64,000 nucleotides of DNA, from assembly GCF_963678635.1 (NCBI RefSeq), contig NC_087066.1, forward strand, positions 28,587,301-28,651,300, given 5' to 3'. This document shows, in pieces, positions 21,761 to 31,889 of the stretch. The stretch comes from Symsagittifera roscoffensis (taxonomy: Eukaryota > Xenacoelomorpha > Acoela > Convolutidae). The position numbers and the translations under genes are program-made. Numbering within the stretch: the first letter of the stretch is position 1; every line of letters begins with the position of its first letter. Below the pieces are notes generated by a model that saw nothing but the letters and a program-made list of their open reading frames with translations, was not told where the DNA came from and did not search any database.

Positions 21761-24382
21761 TAACTCCCTGCTCCTAAACTCATCGCGCGTGTTCAAGCCC
21801 GGTTTCTCTTTCCTGATATGTATTGCCTCTAGTGTTAGCAATTTTGTTTGGTTGTTTGACCTATCTATAATTTCCCAACTAAGATCTGCGCTATTTCCCT
21901 CAAGTTGGCATTGCTGAAGGTGGAGGCCTACCGGTGAGTCTGCTTTCCTATGTTCCTCAATTCTAGTGGTCAAATGTCGAACAGTTTGTCCGACATAGGT
22001 GGAAGTGCATCCACTACATGACAGTTTATAAACCACTCTTGACTTGAGGTCATTAGAAAACGCTGACTTCAGTGATGGTAAACATGATTGTAGTTTTCTT
22101 GTGGTGAAAACCACTTGAACGTTCGTTAATTTTCGTAACCTGTTAGCAAAATATTGGCTCTGGTTACCTCTATATTGCACCATCAGCATTGGGGGCTTTT
22201 CATCCTTTGGTGATTGAACTGACAAACCCCTGTCACTATCCAGGGGCTTGCCTTTACCCTCGATGATCTTGCACAAGGCGTCTGAAGCCACCTTTGCGGA
22301 CCAATTTTCAGGGTACTGATTTGTCAGCCATTGCGCCCTATTAGTTTCCATAGCCTTATCAAATTGCTCCCAGCTAGATGTACTCCTAAAAACCCTGTGT
22401 ACAGTGCCTTGGATAACACTACGCTTATACTGAGTTGGGGCGCAGCTTCTATAGTTCAGTATAGTCCCTGTATCTGTTGGTTTTTGATACCAACTGCAAG
22501 TTACACGCCTATCCTGCGATATATTTATGTTCAAATCCAGGAACGGCAAATTCCCCTCCGAATTAGTTTTCTCTAGAGTGAACTGCAAATTTGGATGAAG
22601 AGAATTGGCGGCATCGAGAAGACAACTCGGCTCCCCTCTGACTGTTCTAACAATGTCATCCACATACCTGAGGAACAATTTCACCTGGGGAGTATCCTTC
22701 TCCTTGTTCTTAGCTCGGCAGCAGCTTTCACAGTACCAGACTATCTCGGTTATTGATGCGTATACGTCATCGGATATTTTTCCGCATTTTAGATGATACC
22801 AGTTTCGGCAACTCTCGCATTCAACCCCCTTTGATCTATATGTGACTTTCCTGCTGCAACATGGGCACAAGCCGTTTTTGTCATTAATTTGCTGTACCCC
22901 CGTTCCCACCGGTATTTGTTGTCGTAGAGCAAATTCGTATTCTTTCAGCCATAAGTTTGCCAGAATTACAGCGAGGGACGCTCCCATTGCTAAACCATCA
23001 ACTTGTACATACCATGAATCATTACACTTGAAATATACTTTGCTGACCGCCATATTCAAAAGCCTTTTCATGGTTGCTCTTTGAATTTCAGGAGGAGACT
23101 CCTGGCTGTACAGCTTCTGTAAAGCAATTTCAATTGCCTCCTTCAGGGGAACGTTGGTGTACAAACTTTTCACATCAAGAGATATTATGGTTTCATCCGG
23201 ATCTAGAGCAATGTTTTCTATTTTTTCTCTAGCCTCTTTAGTATTGGTTTCTATATTTGCTCCATCGATGTTGTCAAAAAACTTCGCAAGCATTTTGTTA
23301 AGATTCTCATACGAGCTGCCGGGAAGTGATAGTACAGGTCGTAGGGGTGTCTCATCCTTGTGTACCTTAGCTAAACCGTACAAACGGGCGGGTTGCCCCC
23401 CTGTTGATCGTATCTTAGAATATAACTGATCACTTATCTCGTCTCTTTTGTTCATGGCTAGTAACTCTTTGTTAAGTTCTTTCTCAATTTTCAGTATCAC
23501 CTCATCAGTGGTTGCATCTTTTTTCACAAACTGAGCAGATTGCAACAAGGATTCCAGCTTTGATTCATATGTTTGTTTCCTCATTATGCAAAAACCAACC
23601 CCCTTATCAAAAGGCACAGCCAGCAACCCATTATCTTTGAGATATTTCCTCGTTTTTTCAACGGCTTTGTCTCTTGGGGTTTGCCGTACGTTTTTTGCAT
23701 ATGCCTTTGCCGCGGCTTCTATTTCACATAACGTTTCACCAGATGTTTTTTGATTTTTCAATTGTGAGAGGAAAATGTCGATATCCGCCAAAAAATGTGT
23801 TTCGTTAAATTTGTCTCTAATTGGATGCTTGGGGCCCATTGATAGCACTTCATATACCCATTCAGGCAGTTCAATATTATCAAGTACCCTAACTGATCGC
23901 TCATTTCTCCCCCCAAGAGGTTTATCTTGTCTCTCGGAGAGTTTTTCTAACTTTTTTCTATGGTTTTCTGATGTTGTCTTTAAGCTTGCCTCAACTTGCC
24001 GCCTCACGAATCGGAAAATGGATGCCCACCACTGTTTGTCAATTTCTTTTTGCACCAGTGATCTTGCTTTCCTTAGCATCTCCTCGTACCTTTTCCTATC
24101 CTCATTTGCCCTAGAAGTTTCAGTCCTTAGTAGTTTCAATTGAAAATTATGCACAGCTTGGTCCGAAAAAACCCCGTTCTCGGGGACCCTAAACTTCAAA
24201 AAGTCCGGTATTAGATCGTTTTTCAGACATTTTCTCAGAAACTTCAGTCTATGTACAGATACTTGAACTTTTTTAAAGAATTTTAAATAGTCTAACACAA
24301 TTTTCCAAGTTAGTTTCCTTTTCAAAATTTGTCTGAGCCAAACAGCAGGCAAAAGTACTGTGGTCATTGTTTTGCAGGCCAC
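21746..24382 (-). CDS. Penelope-like RT with internal PHD finger and GIY-YIG nuclease
   Basis: 878 residues. RT motifs are RLYGLAKVHK and LRPVLSLPGS near 334-356, LDVKSLYTNVP (motif A, 402-412), GLAMGASL..ILANLW (motif B, 463-478), YVDD (573-576) and LPFLDLNI (612-619). Between motifs B and C sits a complete C4HC3 PHD finger: C506-C509, C522-C525, H530-C533, C551-C554, with the conserved Trp at 549. The C-terminus is a GIY-YIG endonuclease: SCSGC, YVGQT (796-800), R807, EH (810-811), and LEAIHI near 851. The protein copies the element RNA and nicks target DNA. The finger is an extra domain that could bind chromatin or another protein. The frame is intact, and the ATG used lies 47 nt after ORF1. 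Confidence 0.9.
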   Translation of the reverse strand: MACKTMTTVLLPAVWLRQILKRKLTWKIVLDYLKFFKKVQVSVHRLKFLRKCLKNDLIPDFLKFRVPENGVFSDQAVHNFQLKLLRTETSRANEDRKRYEEMLRKARSLVQKEIDKQWWASIFRFVRRQVEASLKTTSENHRKKLEKLSERQDKPLGGRNERSVRVLDNIELPEWVYEVLSMGPKHPIRDKFNETHFLADIDIFLSQLKNQKTSGETLCEIEAAAKAYAKNVRQTPRDKAVEKTRKYLKDNGLLAVPFDKGVGFCIMRKQTYESKLESLLQSAQFVKKDATTDEVILKIEKELNKELLAMNKRDEISDQLYSKIRSTGGQPARLYGLAKVHKDETPLRPVLSLPGSSYENLNKMLAKFFDNIDGANIETNTKEAREKIENIALDPDETIISLDVKSLYTNVPLKEAIEIALQKLYSQESPPEIQRATMKRLLNMAVSKVYFKCNDSWYVQVDGLAMGASLAVILANLWLKEYEFALRQQIPVGTGVQQINDKNGLCPCCSRKVTYRSKGVECESCRNWYHLKCGKISDDVYASITEIVWYCESCCRAKNKEKDTPQVKLFLRYVDDIVRTVRGEPSCLLDAANSLHPNLQFTLEKTNSEGNLPFLDLNINISQDRRVTCSWYQKPTDTGTILNYRSCAPTQYKRSVIQGTVHRVFRSTSSWEQFDKAMETNRAQWLTNQYPENWSAKVASDALCKIIEGKGKPLDSDRGLSVQSPKDEKPPMLMVQYRGNQSQYFANRLRKLTNVQVVFTTRKLQSCLPSLKSAFSNDLKSRVVYKLSCSGCTSTYVGQTVRHLTTRIEEHRKADSPVGLHLQQCQLEGNSADLSWEIIDRSNNQTKLLTLEAIHIRKEKPGLNTRDEFRSRELTLKI

Positions 24383-24429
24383 GAGTAATGAAACTCACAA
24401 GGCACAAAGCAAAACAAATCACACTCTTC

Positions 24430-25068
24430 TCACCCCTGTCTTTGAAGCGCAGACACTTCCTCTGCCCTCAGCTTCTGCTCACGTCTTGCTTTCGCCTTCC
24501 TCCTTGTCTGTGATGGTCTCTGTTGTTTGCCCCTGATATTGCCAATCAGCTCTGACAGCCTTTCTTTGTGTGCCACTACCAATCGCAGAGATTTCAGCTC
24601 CAAATCAGCACTCTGGTGCAGCTTCAAATATTCCTTGAGCTGCTCCGGGTTGTTTTGCTTGCTCTTGGAGAGTAGTCGTTTTGTAGCTGGAATAATGAGC
24701 ACCCCTGTGCCGAGAAGCTGACTAAACAAGTCGGGCGTTCCTTCCCTTCTGCAATAAACGATCGCCAATATCTGCTGCTTCTTCGTCTTCAAATAGTTTG
24801 TCAGTTCCTCGACACCAGCTGGGCGATAGTTGTTTGTTCTGTGGCTGCTAATGGTGTTGTTCACAACGTCGTGCCACACAACCACTTTTTTCTCCTTCAG
24901 TGGACTGTCTTCGAGTAGTCGTCGGAGGTTCTTTCCTTGGTTCAGCAAGTTGTTATTAAGGGATAGGCCAGGAATTGCTGTAACAAGGCTCTCGTATTGC
25001 TTTTTTTCCCCTGTGTTAAGGGTGTTGATGCTGTGGAACAGGGAGCTAGCTGCTACAATATGAAACAT
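24430..25068 (-). CDS. Penelope-like ORF1, function unknown
   Basis: 212 residues, immediately upstream of the RT ORF in another frame. The centre contains VVVWHDVVNNTISSHR and AIVYCRREGTPDLF, then a Leu/Lys-rich stretch, with a strongly basic C-terminus (TRRKAKARREQK). I do not recognise a catalytic family. The VVWHD/NNT pattern and predicted alternating strands and helices could be a divergent hydrolase-like fold. The basic tail suggests nucleic-acid contact. Position and orientation make it the first ORF of the same element. Confidence 0.65.
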   Translation of the reverse strand: MFHIVAASSLFHSINTLNTGEKKQYESLVTAIPGLSLNNNLLNQGKNLRRLLEDSPLKEKKVVVWHDVVNNTISSHRTNNYRPAGVEELTNYLKTKKQQILAIVYCRREGTPDLFSQLLGTGVLIIPATKRLLSKSKQNNPEQLKEYLKLHQSADLELKSLRLVVAHKERLSELIGNIRGKQQRPSQTRRKAKARREQKLRAEEVSALQRQG

Positions 25069-25244
25069 TTCGGTAACTCAAATAAAAATCGGCCATTTTT
25101 TACGTATCGATAAAAAAAACACTATAAAAATTCTCATTACATTGATGAAAATCATTAAAAATTTTTATACTGGCCCTTTAATGGGAAAACAGTTGGAATT
25201 TCAAGCTCTTCGCTTTTTGGTTTATCACGAATTTACAAGTAAAA

Positions 25245-25586
25245 TTGAAGAAATTTTTGCTAAAAAGTAAATTTCAAACGTTTTCGCAACTATGTGCATC
25301 GTCAGGATTTTTACAATAAACTACTCTAAATGACGATAAAACATCAATTTACAAATGTTATTTACAATAAATCACATACAATTTGGTTCTAAACCATCAT
25401 GATAAAAAATTAGCCAATCACAGTTGACCTCTAAATTACTATTAAGATTAAAATACTTTTAACCTCTAAAATTAATTAAACATTTTAAAATTAATTTGTC
25501 TGGAAGTTTCTGAGTCATAATTTCGATTTAGACATGTACGTTTTGAATAAAAAACCAAAAATATTTTGGGACTAAATTTTCAGTGT
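25245..25586 (-). repeat. Penelope-like pseudo-LTR, upstream copy
   Basis: Direct repeat of 21419-21760 in the same orientation. It precedes ORF1 and would act as the 5' UTR or promoter of the element. A hammerhead-like core lies at 25267-25306. Confidence 0.85.
25267..25306 (-). ncRNA. Hammerhead-ribozyme-like core, second copy
   Basis: Identical in sequence to the segment at 21441-21480 on the minus strand. Two copies in direct repeats could release a unit-length RNA if active. Confidence 0.45.
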
Positions 25587-26180
25587 CCCAAAATCAGTAC
25601 CCTGAAAATTGGTCCGCAAAGGTGGCTTCAGACGCCTTGTGCAAGATCATCGAGGGTAAAGGCAAGCCCCTGGATAGTGACAGGGGTTTGTCAGTTCAAT
25701 CACCAAAGGATGAAAAGCCCCCAATGCTGATGGTGCAATATAGAGGTAACCAGAGCCAATATTTTGCTAACAGGTTACGAAAATTAACGAACGTTCAAGT
25801 GGTTTTCACCACAAGAAAACTACAATCATGTTTACCATCACTGAAGTCAGCGTTTTCTAATGACCTCAAGTCAAGAGTGGTTTATAAACTGTCATGTAGT
25901 GGATGCACTTCCACCTATGTCGGACAAACTGTTCGACATTTGACCACTAGAATTGAGGAACATAGGAAAGCAGACTCACCGGTAGGCCTCCACCTTCAGC
26001 AATGCCAACTTGAGGGAAATAGCGCAGATCTTAGTTGGGAAATTATAGATAGGTCAAACAACCAAACAAAATTGCTAACACTAGAGGCAATACATATCAG
26101 GAAAGAGAAACCGGGCTTGAACACGCGCGATGAGTTTAGGAGCAGGGAGTTAACACTGAAAATTTAGTCCCAAAATATTT
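25583..26180 (+). pseudogene. Inverted truncated copy of the Penelope-like ORF2 3' end
   Basis: The plus-strand frame (to the stop at 26167) repeats the last ~190 residues of the 21746-24382 ORF essentially identically, including the GIY-YIG domain, followed by 13 nt of its 3' UTR. It lacks the RT. Its junction with the pseudo-LTR at 25586-25592 is a tail-to-tail inversion typical of Penelope-like insertion. Confidence 0.85.
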
Positions 26181-26192
26181 TAAGTCAAGTTG
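26180..26192 (+). repeat. Target-site duplication of the Penelope-like element, right
   Basis: TTAAGTCAAGTTG, identical to 21409-21421. Confidence 0.7.
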
Positions 26193-26361
26193 TATTTCAT
26201 CTTATTTGCGTCCAACAGATAGAGTTTTTAGATCGTCAGCAAATATTGAGGGGTCACTGAAGCGTAGGACTTCAGGGAGATCATTTATAAAAACACAGAA
26301 CAGGAGTGGGCCCAGGAGTGAACCTTGGGGTACCCCGCTGGTTATTTCGAGGACGGTGGAT
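26193..26361 (-). pseudogene. LINE-B middle part, RT motifs B and C
   Basis: On the minus strand this reads SGVPQGSLLGPLLF, INDLPE and FADDLKTL, the RT core of an APE-type LINE. It is trapped between the Penelope-like element and the giant gypsy element. A TAA follows shortly after FADD. It joins 51093 upstream (after removal of the gypsy element) and 21408 downstream (after removal of the Penelope-like element) in one frame. Confidence 0.8.
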
Positions 26362-27272
26362 TGTGACATTCGACCAGAATGGAAAAAATGTAATCTCTGC
26401 AGATTTCGAATTTTTAGCAGCGAGCCTTCCGAGTTAGTGATTTTGAAGGATTAAGAACGTTATTTGAACGATTAGACTAAACGTGAAGGTTGAAGGATTC
26501 GGAAATTGCTAAATTTTAAATTTTCGAAGTGATTACGTAACATTTCTGAGAAACGTCAGAAACGGCCATTTTGGCAGAAAAGCTGAAAAGCGACAGAATA
26601 ACGATAGTCGCACTGACGAAAACAACGAAGATTGTGATAGAAGAACAACAGAGAAAAACAGAAGGACGTTCCGAGTTGCAACTATTGTGTCGCTACAATA
26701 GTTGCAAGGCCGTTGCAGACAACGGTGAAGGGTGGAAGATAGCCTTCCGGATTACGAAGAAGTCAAGATTAACGAGCTTGATTCAGTGGATTCAAGAATC
26801 CGGAAGGGTTTCGGAACTGGAACTTTTATTCTTTTATATAAACTTTTAGCTTCTTGTCATGTCCTAATTTGAATTTAATTAACAACTGTATTCATTTTGA
26901 TAAGGATGAGAAGCTAGGAGTTGGGGGAAAGGGTTGATCCATCTTCGATGGAGATGATTTTTATCTACTGAACAAAAACAATAATAATTCAATAAGTAGT
27001 AGCCCTGTTTTTAAGAGTGAGCTCGTGGTCTGGGGATACTGAGACCCAGCCATGAGCTCACTAATCCTGCATGTAATTAAGTTAATTTGAGTGTTTTGAC
27101 CGAAGCCGAAAGCAGTAACGTTTTTGTCGACCCGATGTTAGAAAAGACCACCAAAAGTACTGGCTTGGTAGAGACGGTGAAAAGCATATAAAGCTCTGTT
27201 TAGACGTTAGCCAGTCGTCTTAGGACTTAGTTTTATTTTCCGTCGATATGTATCTTCCGGGCGAATGTTACA
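26362..27272 (+). repeat. 5' LTR of the giant element
   Basis: 911 bp. A TATATAAACTTTTAG segment near 26834 and CATATAAAGCTCTG near 27186 are candidate TATA boxes. AATCCGGAAGGGT, the motif repeated in the leader, occurs once. A 92-residue frame occurs in both LTRs but shows no sign of selection. Confidence 0.92.
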
Positions 27273-27284
27273 TACATATTTTTA

Positions 27285-27302
27285 TGGCGCTCCTGGGTGT
27301 TA
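27285..27302 (+). promoter_or_regulatory. Candidate primer binding site
   Basis: TGGCGCTCCTGGGTG starts 12 nt after the LTR. PBS sequences pair with tRNA 3' ends and so start with TGG; many gypsy elements have TGGCGC. The matching tRNA cannot be named from this window. Confidence 0.5.
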
Positions 27303-27835
27303 TTCTTTTTTAACATCATGATCGGCAGAACCGTTAACGAGCACTCCGCGCCGAGCGGATGCTCACATTAACGCCCTAAATAGGCCTAAACCGCCGGGGC
27401 GGAAGGGTAGTTTGGAACGCGGAAGCCTTCCGAATTACCGTGAATAGCTTTTTAACTTAGTTAAGACCGAAAATTCACGAATCAGTAAGGGTGGGGAGAT
27501 CGGCCATTCCCTCGTTCCATGAGAGGTTTGTGACCAAAAACACTTAAAAATATATATAAAACCAAACAAAAAGTAGTATAGTACCCAAGAAAAACAAAAA
27601 GATAAAAAATAACCAAAAAAACCAAAAACAGTTTAAAAAAAAGTAAAAAATCAGTAGAAATCATCCCCCCAGACAAGATGTGATCCGACCCTCCCGTTTG
27701 TTGTTGATAGATATATTGTTGTTAGAGGCATTTATATCAGTCAGGATTGTTACGATCATTTTTGTAGCCCGTTTGTGAGGCTTGTACTGTAGGGTTATTT
27801 GAGCATTTAAGCACGTTAATGATAAATTGCTCTCA

Positions 27836-28200
27836 ATCCGGAAGGGTTTCGGAACTGAAACTTTTATTCTTTTATATAAACTTTTAGCTTCTTGTCATGT
27901 CCTGATTTGAATTTAATTAACAACTGGAATAATTTTGATAAGGATGAGAAGCTAGAAGTTGGGGGAAAGGGTTGATCCATCTTCGATGGAGATGATGATT
28001 TTTATCTACTGAACAAAAACAATAGTAATATAATAAATAGTAGTAGCCCTGTTTTTAGGAGTGACCTCGTGGTCTGGGGATACTGAGACCCAGCCATGAG
28101 CTCACTATTTTTGCATGTAATTAAGTTAATTTGAGTGTTGACCGAAGCCGAAAGCAGTAACGTTTTTTGTCGACCCGATGTTAGAAAAGACCACCGAAAG
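27836..28200 (+). repeat. Partial LTR duplicate inside the leader
   Basis: Matches LTR positions 26795-27158 closely, from CCGGAAGGGTTTCGG to GTTAGAAAAGACCACC, including TATATAAACTTTTAG. It lacks both LTR ends, so it is not an insertion but an internal duplication. Confidence 0.8.
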
Positions 28201-28220
28201 AGGGTCAGCTGATTTGCGCT

Positions 28221-29830
28221 CAATTCGGAGGGGTCTTGGGAGAAGACTGATCCGGCAAGCAGTACAAGGAGCAACAAGAAGGGGCTCAACGACACTAACA
28301 ATCGACTGTTGGGTATCGTTAACAAGTTTTGTATCCCTTTTGGTACAAAAATTTAGATAGTAATCTGTGGGGTGCTCGACAGTGCTGCACTGTAGTGACC
28401 CTTCACCGAACTGCGAATATCCGAGTTAAGCACCTTAATTCGGATATTAAACAAACCCGGAGGGGTATAGTATTACTAATTTTATTAGTATTATAGCCTA
28501 TATTAATACTCTTATACCGTTTTTCAGTGAAAAACACAGAAAGTAGAGCGGTTTTTAGGGTCAAAATAGCGATATTTTGATCCACCCACAAGTCGCGATT
28601 TTTGAGATATCGATATTTTTGAAACGGAAAAAAGCGCTAAAGTAGTGTGTTACATCGTAATTGCACTACCATAATAGATAGAACCGGTTAAGTTTATTTC
28701 GGAAGTGGTTGGAACTATTTTGGAACCAAAAACCGAATTTTCGTGATTTTTGAGAAACCGAAACACTAAAAATCCAGAAAATTTTTTGAAATTTTTGAGT
28801 TACAACAGTAAAAATAGTTGTTCGGACAACGTCCACTAGTGAATCTACAAGTTTTAAAACCCGCTATCCGTAAGCCTTCCGGGTTGTAGAGAAATCGAAC
28901 TTAACGTGTTTGATTTGGTGGATTCATCAATCCGGAGGGGTACAGGTAGCATAGTTTTTTGCAAATTTTTTCAACTAAAGCGTTTTAGATCGGGTCTTTT
29001 GCATTGAAGTAGAAGAGTATAGGCCTTCTGAGCTCGGATCAATAATTTTTAGGTCGAAAGGACCAGATTTGCGGAAAAAGTTAGGCGGAACCTATAAAAG
29101 AGAAATTTCTTGACTTTAGAAAAAAGACGTTTTGATTAATAACTTTGGAACTACTAGGCATATCGAGTTGATCTTAGTACCAATAGATCAGAAATTAGCT
29201 GAGCTTACTGATAAGGACAAAAGTTTTGCAAAAAAGTAAGCGTGAAAATTTTTTGAGATTGTTTTTAGCAAATTCCTCAATTTGGAAGGGTACACCCTTC
29301 ACGTTTTATAACTTTTTTTTTAGAAAAGCCCTTATACCCCTACCAAAAGGTAATAACGGTTGAATAAAGTAACTTTAGGCTGTTCTAGACGAAAAGTGAA
29401 GGCTAAAGGCACAGCAAAACCTTAATCGAGCCGAAGTTAGGCAAGCGCAAGACCCTTCACCGTTAGTGTGAATTGTAAAATAAGAGGCTTAACTTCAATC
29501 CGGAAGGGTCTAGGAAAGTAGTACATACCCTTCCTAGTAAATTGAAAAAGCAAAATTGCATCGGAGAACGTATCCGGAGGGGTATAGGTTGAAAGAAGGA
29601 AATCTCCGAAAAGCTACTTTTACGAAACCGGAGGGCTCCCAATCCGGAGGGGTCAAAATTTTTTCAAGTTAGGAGGGGTCCGAATCCGGAGGGGTCTTAT
29701 AGTTGCTAATTCGGAGGGGTCCAAATCCGGAGGGGTCTTGTGTTAACTAACTCGGAGGGGTCCCAATCCGGAAGGGTCTAGATTTTGTTAGTCCGGAAGG
29801 GTCCTATTTGTGCCAATCCGGAGGGGTATT
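28221..29830 (+). repeat. Interspersed CAATCCGGAGGGGT motif array
   Basis: At least 15 same-strand copies of (A/T)(A/T)(T/C)CCGGA(G/A)GGGT(C/A), irregularly spaced. Starts lie near 28221, 28455, 28928, 29281, 29496, 29571, 29641, 29671, 29682, 29709, 29723, 29751, 29764, 29791 and 29814, with ten in the last 260 bp. Further copies lie at 26795 (LTR) and 27834. Confidence 0.8.
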
Positions 29831-30608
29831 ATTTTATTAAAGGACTTAGGTAGGCGAAAGAAAGACTAAAGTGAGAGGTATTAGGTTATTAGCACACAGG
29901 CTAGGAATCAGTGACTGCACTGGTAACTTGCCTTTCAATAAGAACCAGACCAAAACAAAACAGGTCCGAACTCGGATATTCGCGACACTAAGTCTATATT
30001 AAAAAGAGCGTGATTCATTAGTGTGGATTGTAACATAATACGTTTTTGTGAAAAGTGACTGCCCTGAGGATTTTAGTAGGTCTAGCTCGGGCAGTCCGAA
30101 GGCAGATAGGTAACACAGTACTCGGTGGGTGCAATAGACGCCCACTTGAGAAAATTACTGCCTTCAAAGTTTTGTCTGTTTGGTGCAGCACCGAGCGGGG
30201 AAAGCTTTTTCTTTAAAAGACAAGTTCGACTATTGTACTGTGACCGACTAAAATTACAATACACATACGTTTTTTCATAGAGATACTCATACTCTGTCAT
30301 TATATATATATTTTTGTTCTTGATTTTAAATCTACATAAACTGTGCTTGATTGGGTAGTGAGTACACTATCTTTTAGATTAACTGATAACATCATATTGT
30401 GCTAGTTTTCAAATCTTACGACCGATAATCGGTTAGTGTGAATAATTTTTATACAAACTGTACTCTGATAACATACAGGGATTCGTGGTCACTATTTAAT
30501 AGAATCTTGTGAAATTTATTGTGTTGTGTCATTATTATTGTTAATAAAACTATAAGGTCACTAGCAATCAAGTTAAGTGTATAGGCGTTAAGAAGTGACA
30601 AATAGAGA

Positions 30609-31889
30609 ATGAATCTAGACAAATCAAGGATACCAAAACGAGGTAATAGCTCTAGGAAATTCATACCTGAAAAGCAAAGAAAAACGATGACCGATCCTTT
30701 TGTGGATTGGATCAAGCGATCCCGGTCCGACAAAGGGGAGACGGTTTCAGGCAGAATGGTTGAAACGAGAAGTCAGAAGACCTCAGAAGAGCGTAAAGAA
30801 CTGTTAGAAGTGGAGGTCAACACAGACCATGCCATGAACGACAACCAGGAAGTACATGGACTGGAAGGGAGAGGCAGAAGGCTGGCAAGTGAATCTACTC
30901 CGGTAGAAAAAGGTCATGATTTTGCCACTTCCACCGGGACACTGGATCGAGAAGAGACGTCGGAACTGTCCGACATCTCAACTGAAATAGCGGCAACGAG
31001 AAGATCTCCGACAGACATTACTATGATGGCAAGCGGAACTGGGAAACAAACAACGTCATCATCGTTCTCAGAAAGAATGAAGAACACCTTCGGAAACATC
31101 TTTCCATTCACCATGGGAGGAGGCGCAGGAAACGAAGGTGAATCCCAGGAGGAAGAGGATGAAGAGGAGCAAGGGGACTTTGGATCTCAAGTCAGCCTCA
31201 ATAGTTCGATCCAGGAGAATGAGGCATACGTCGGAAGAGAGACTGGAACCATGGACAAATTTGGTGTAGTGACAACGATAAGCAAAGAGGCAAACACACC
31301 GGGCCAGTCAAAAGACTTCGCGATTATGACAAGTTCAGAGCCACAAACTGGAGAGAGTAGAACCAGAGGGCTAGGCAACGCGTTAGCGGATCCTGAAATA
31401 GATAACGAAAAGACGTCGAGACAGAGAGTCAAGGCCCGGATCTCGACCAGCACGAAGCTACCTGGGACCGACAAGGTTGCACCGCCACTAGTAACGCCAC
31501 TCGTGAATAACGGGGCAGCACTAGAAGAAGCCTTAAACAACATAGTGGACATTTTAGGAGAACAAAATGAACAGATGTCAATAAGGATGAGTGAACTAGA
31601 AAGAGCAGTTCACATTGAAAGAGAAAGTCTGCGGGAAGAAATAAACCGCACTAGACAAGAAGTTGGCAGGAGCGAAAAACGCTTGAAAGAAAGAACGGAC
31701 GAGCATATGGCGAAGAACTTGTCGCGAATGACAAGAGAGGTGGAACAGCGAGAGTTACGTTTAAGAGACGACATGGAGAAGTTAAGAATTCAGCAAGAGC
31801 AGTCTCTTGGGACTCTTGACACAAAGATAGACGCGATAGACGGACGAGATAGACGCGATGATGGAGAGGCGAACGCAGGCTATCATTGA
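30609..31889 (+). CDS. Giant element ORF1, acidic N-terminus and coiled coil
   Basis: 426 residues opening the coding part of the element. The first half is disordered, rich in Ser, Thr and Glu, with an acidic patch (EEEDEEEQ) near 190. Residues about 302-412 form a long heptad-containing coiled coil (QMSIRMSELERAVHIE through MEKLRIQQEQ). Coiled coils in this position would fit the N-terminal part of a gag precursor that oligomerises. It ends 31 nt inside the next coding frame (31858-32334), so it may be the N-terminal part of gag separated by a frameshift. No family match is claimed. Confidence 0.7.
   Translation: MNLDKSRIPKRGNSSRKFIPEKQRKTMTDPFVDWIKRSRSDKGETVSGRMVETRSQKTSEERKELLEVEVNTDHAMNDNQEVHGLEGRGRRLASESTPVEKGHDFATSTGTLDREETSELSDISTEIAATRRSPTDITMMASGTGKQTTSSSFSERMKNTFGNIFPFTMGGGAGNEGESQEEEDEEEQGDFGSQVSLNSSIQENEAYVGRETGTMDKFGVVTTISKEANTPGQSKDFAIMTSSEPQTGESRTRGLGNALADPEIDNEKTSRQRVKARISTSTKLPGTDKVAPPLVTPLVNNGAALEEALNNIVDILGEQNEQMSIRMSELERAVHIERESLREEINRTRQEVGRSEKRLKERTDEHMAKNLSRMTREVEQRELRLRDDMEKLRIQQEQSLGTLDTKIDAIDGRDRRDDGEANAGYH

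Larger units (their letters stand above)
21419..26180 (-). mobile_element. Penelope-like element with direct repeats and inverted partial copy
   Basis: The element has a minus-strand body (ORF1, then RT/GIY-YIG ORF2) flanked by two 342-bp direct repeats (21419-21760 and 25245-25586). Beyond the second repeat lies an inverted 5'-truncated copy (25592-26180). Target-site duplications of 10-13 bp bracket the whole. Tandem or inverted partial copies and pseudo-LTRs are characteristic of Penelope-like elements. It inserted into the RT region of LINE-B. Both ORFs are open, so the copy could still be recent. Confidence 0.9.
27303..30608 (+). other. Leader of the giant element, 3.3 kb untranslated
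   Basis: No open frame of note lies between the PBS and the first gag ORF. It contains a partial duplicate of the LTR (27836-28200), a dense array of CGGAGGGGT motifs (28221-29830) and a hairpin near 27338-27365 (GAGCA.TCCGC arms). Packaging, dimerisation or internal translation signals would be expected in such a leader; none can be assigned. Confidence 0.6.

Noticed and set aside
26571-26849. 92-residue ORF present in both LTRs (also 50388-50666)
   Set aside because: It is conserved only because LTRs are identical at insertion. The few differences include Lys to Glu, Ser to Arg and Leu to Phe changes, with no bias to silent sites, and no domain is recognisable.
28221-29830. CRISPR-like repeat array
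   Set aside because: The repeats are 12-14 nt, irregularly spaced, inside an animal retrotransposon leader. There are no unique spacers of constant length.
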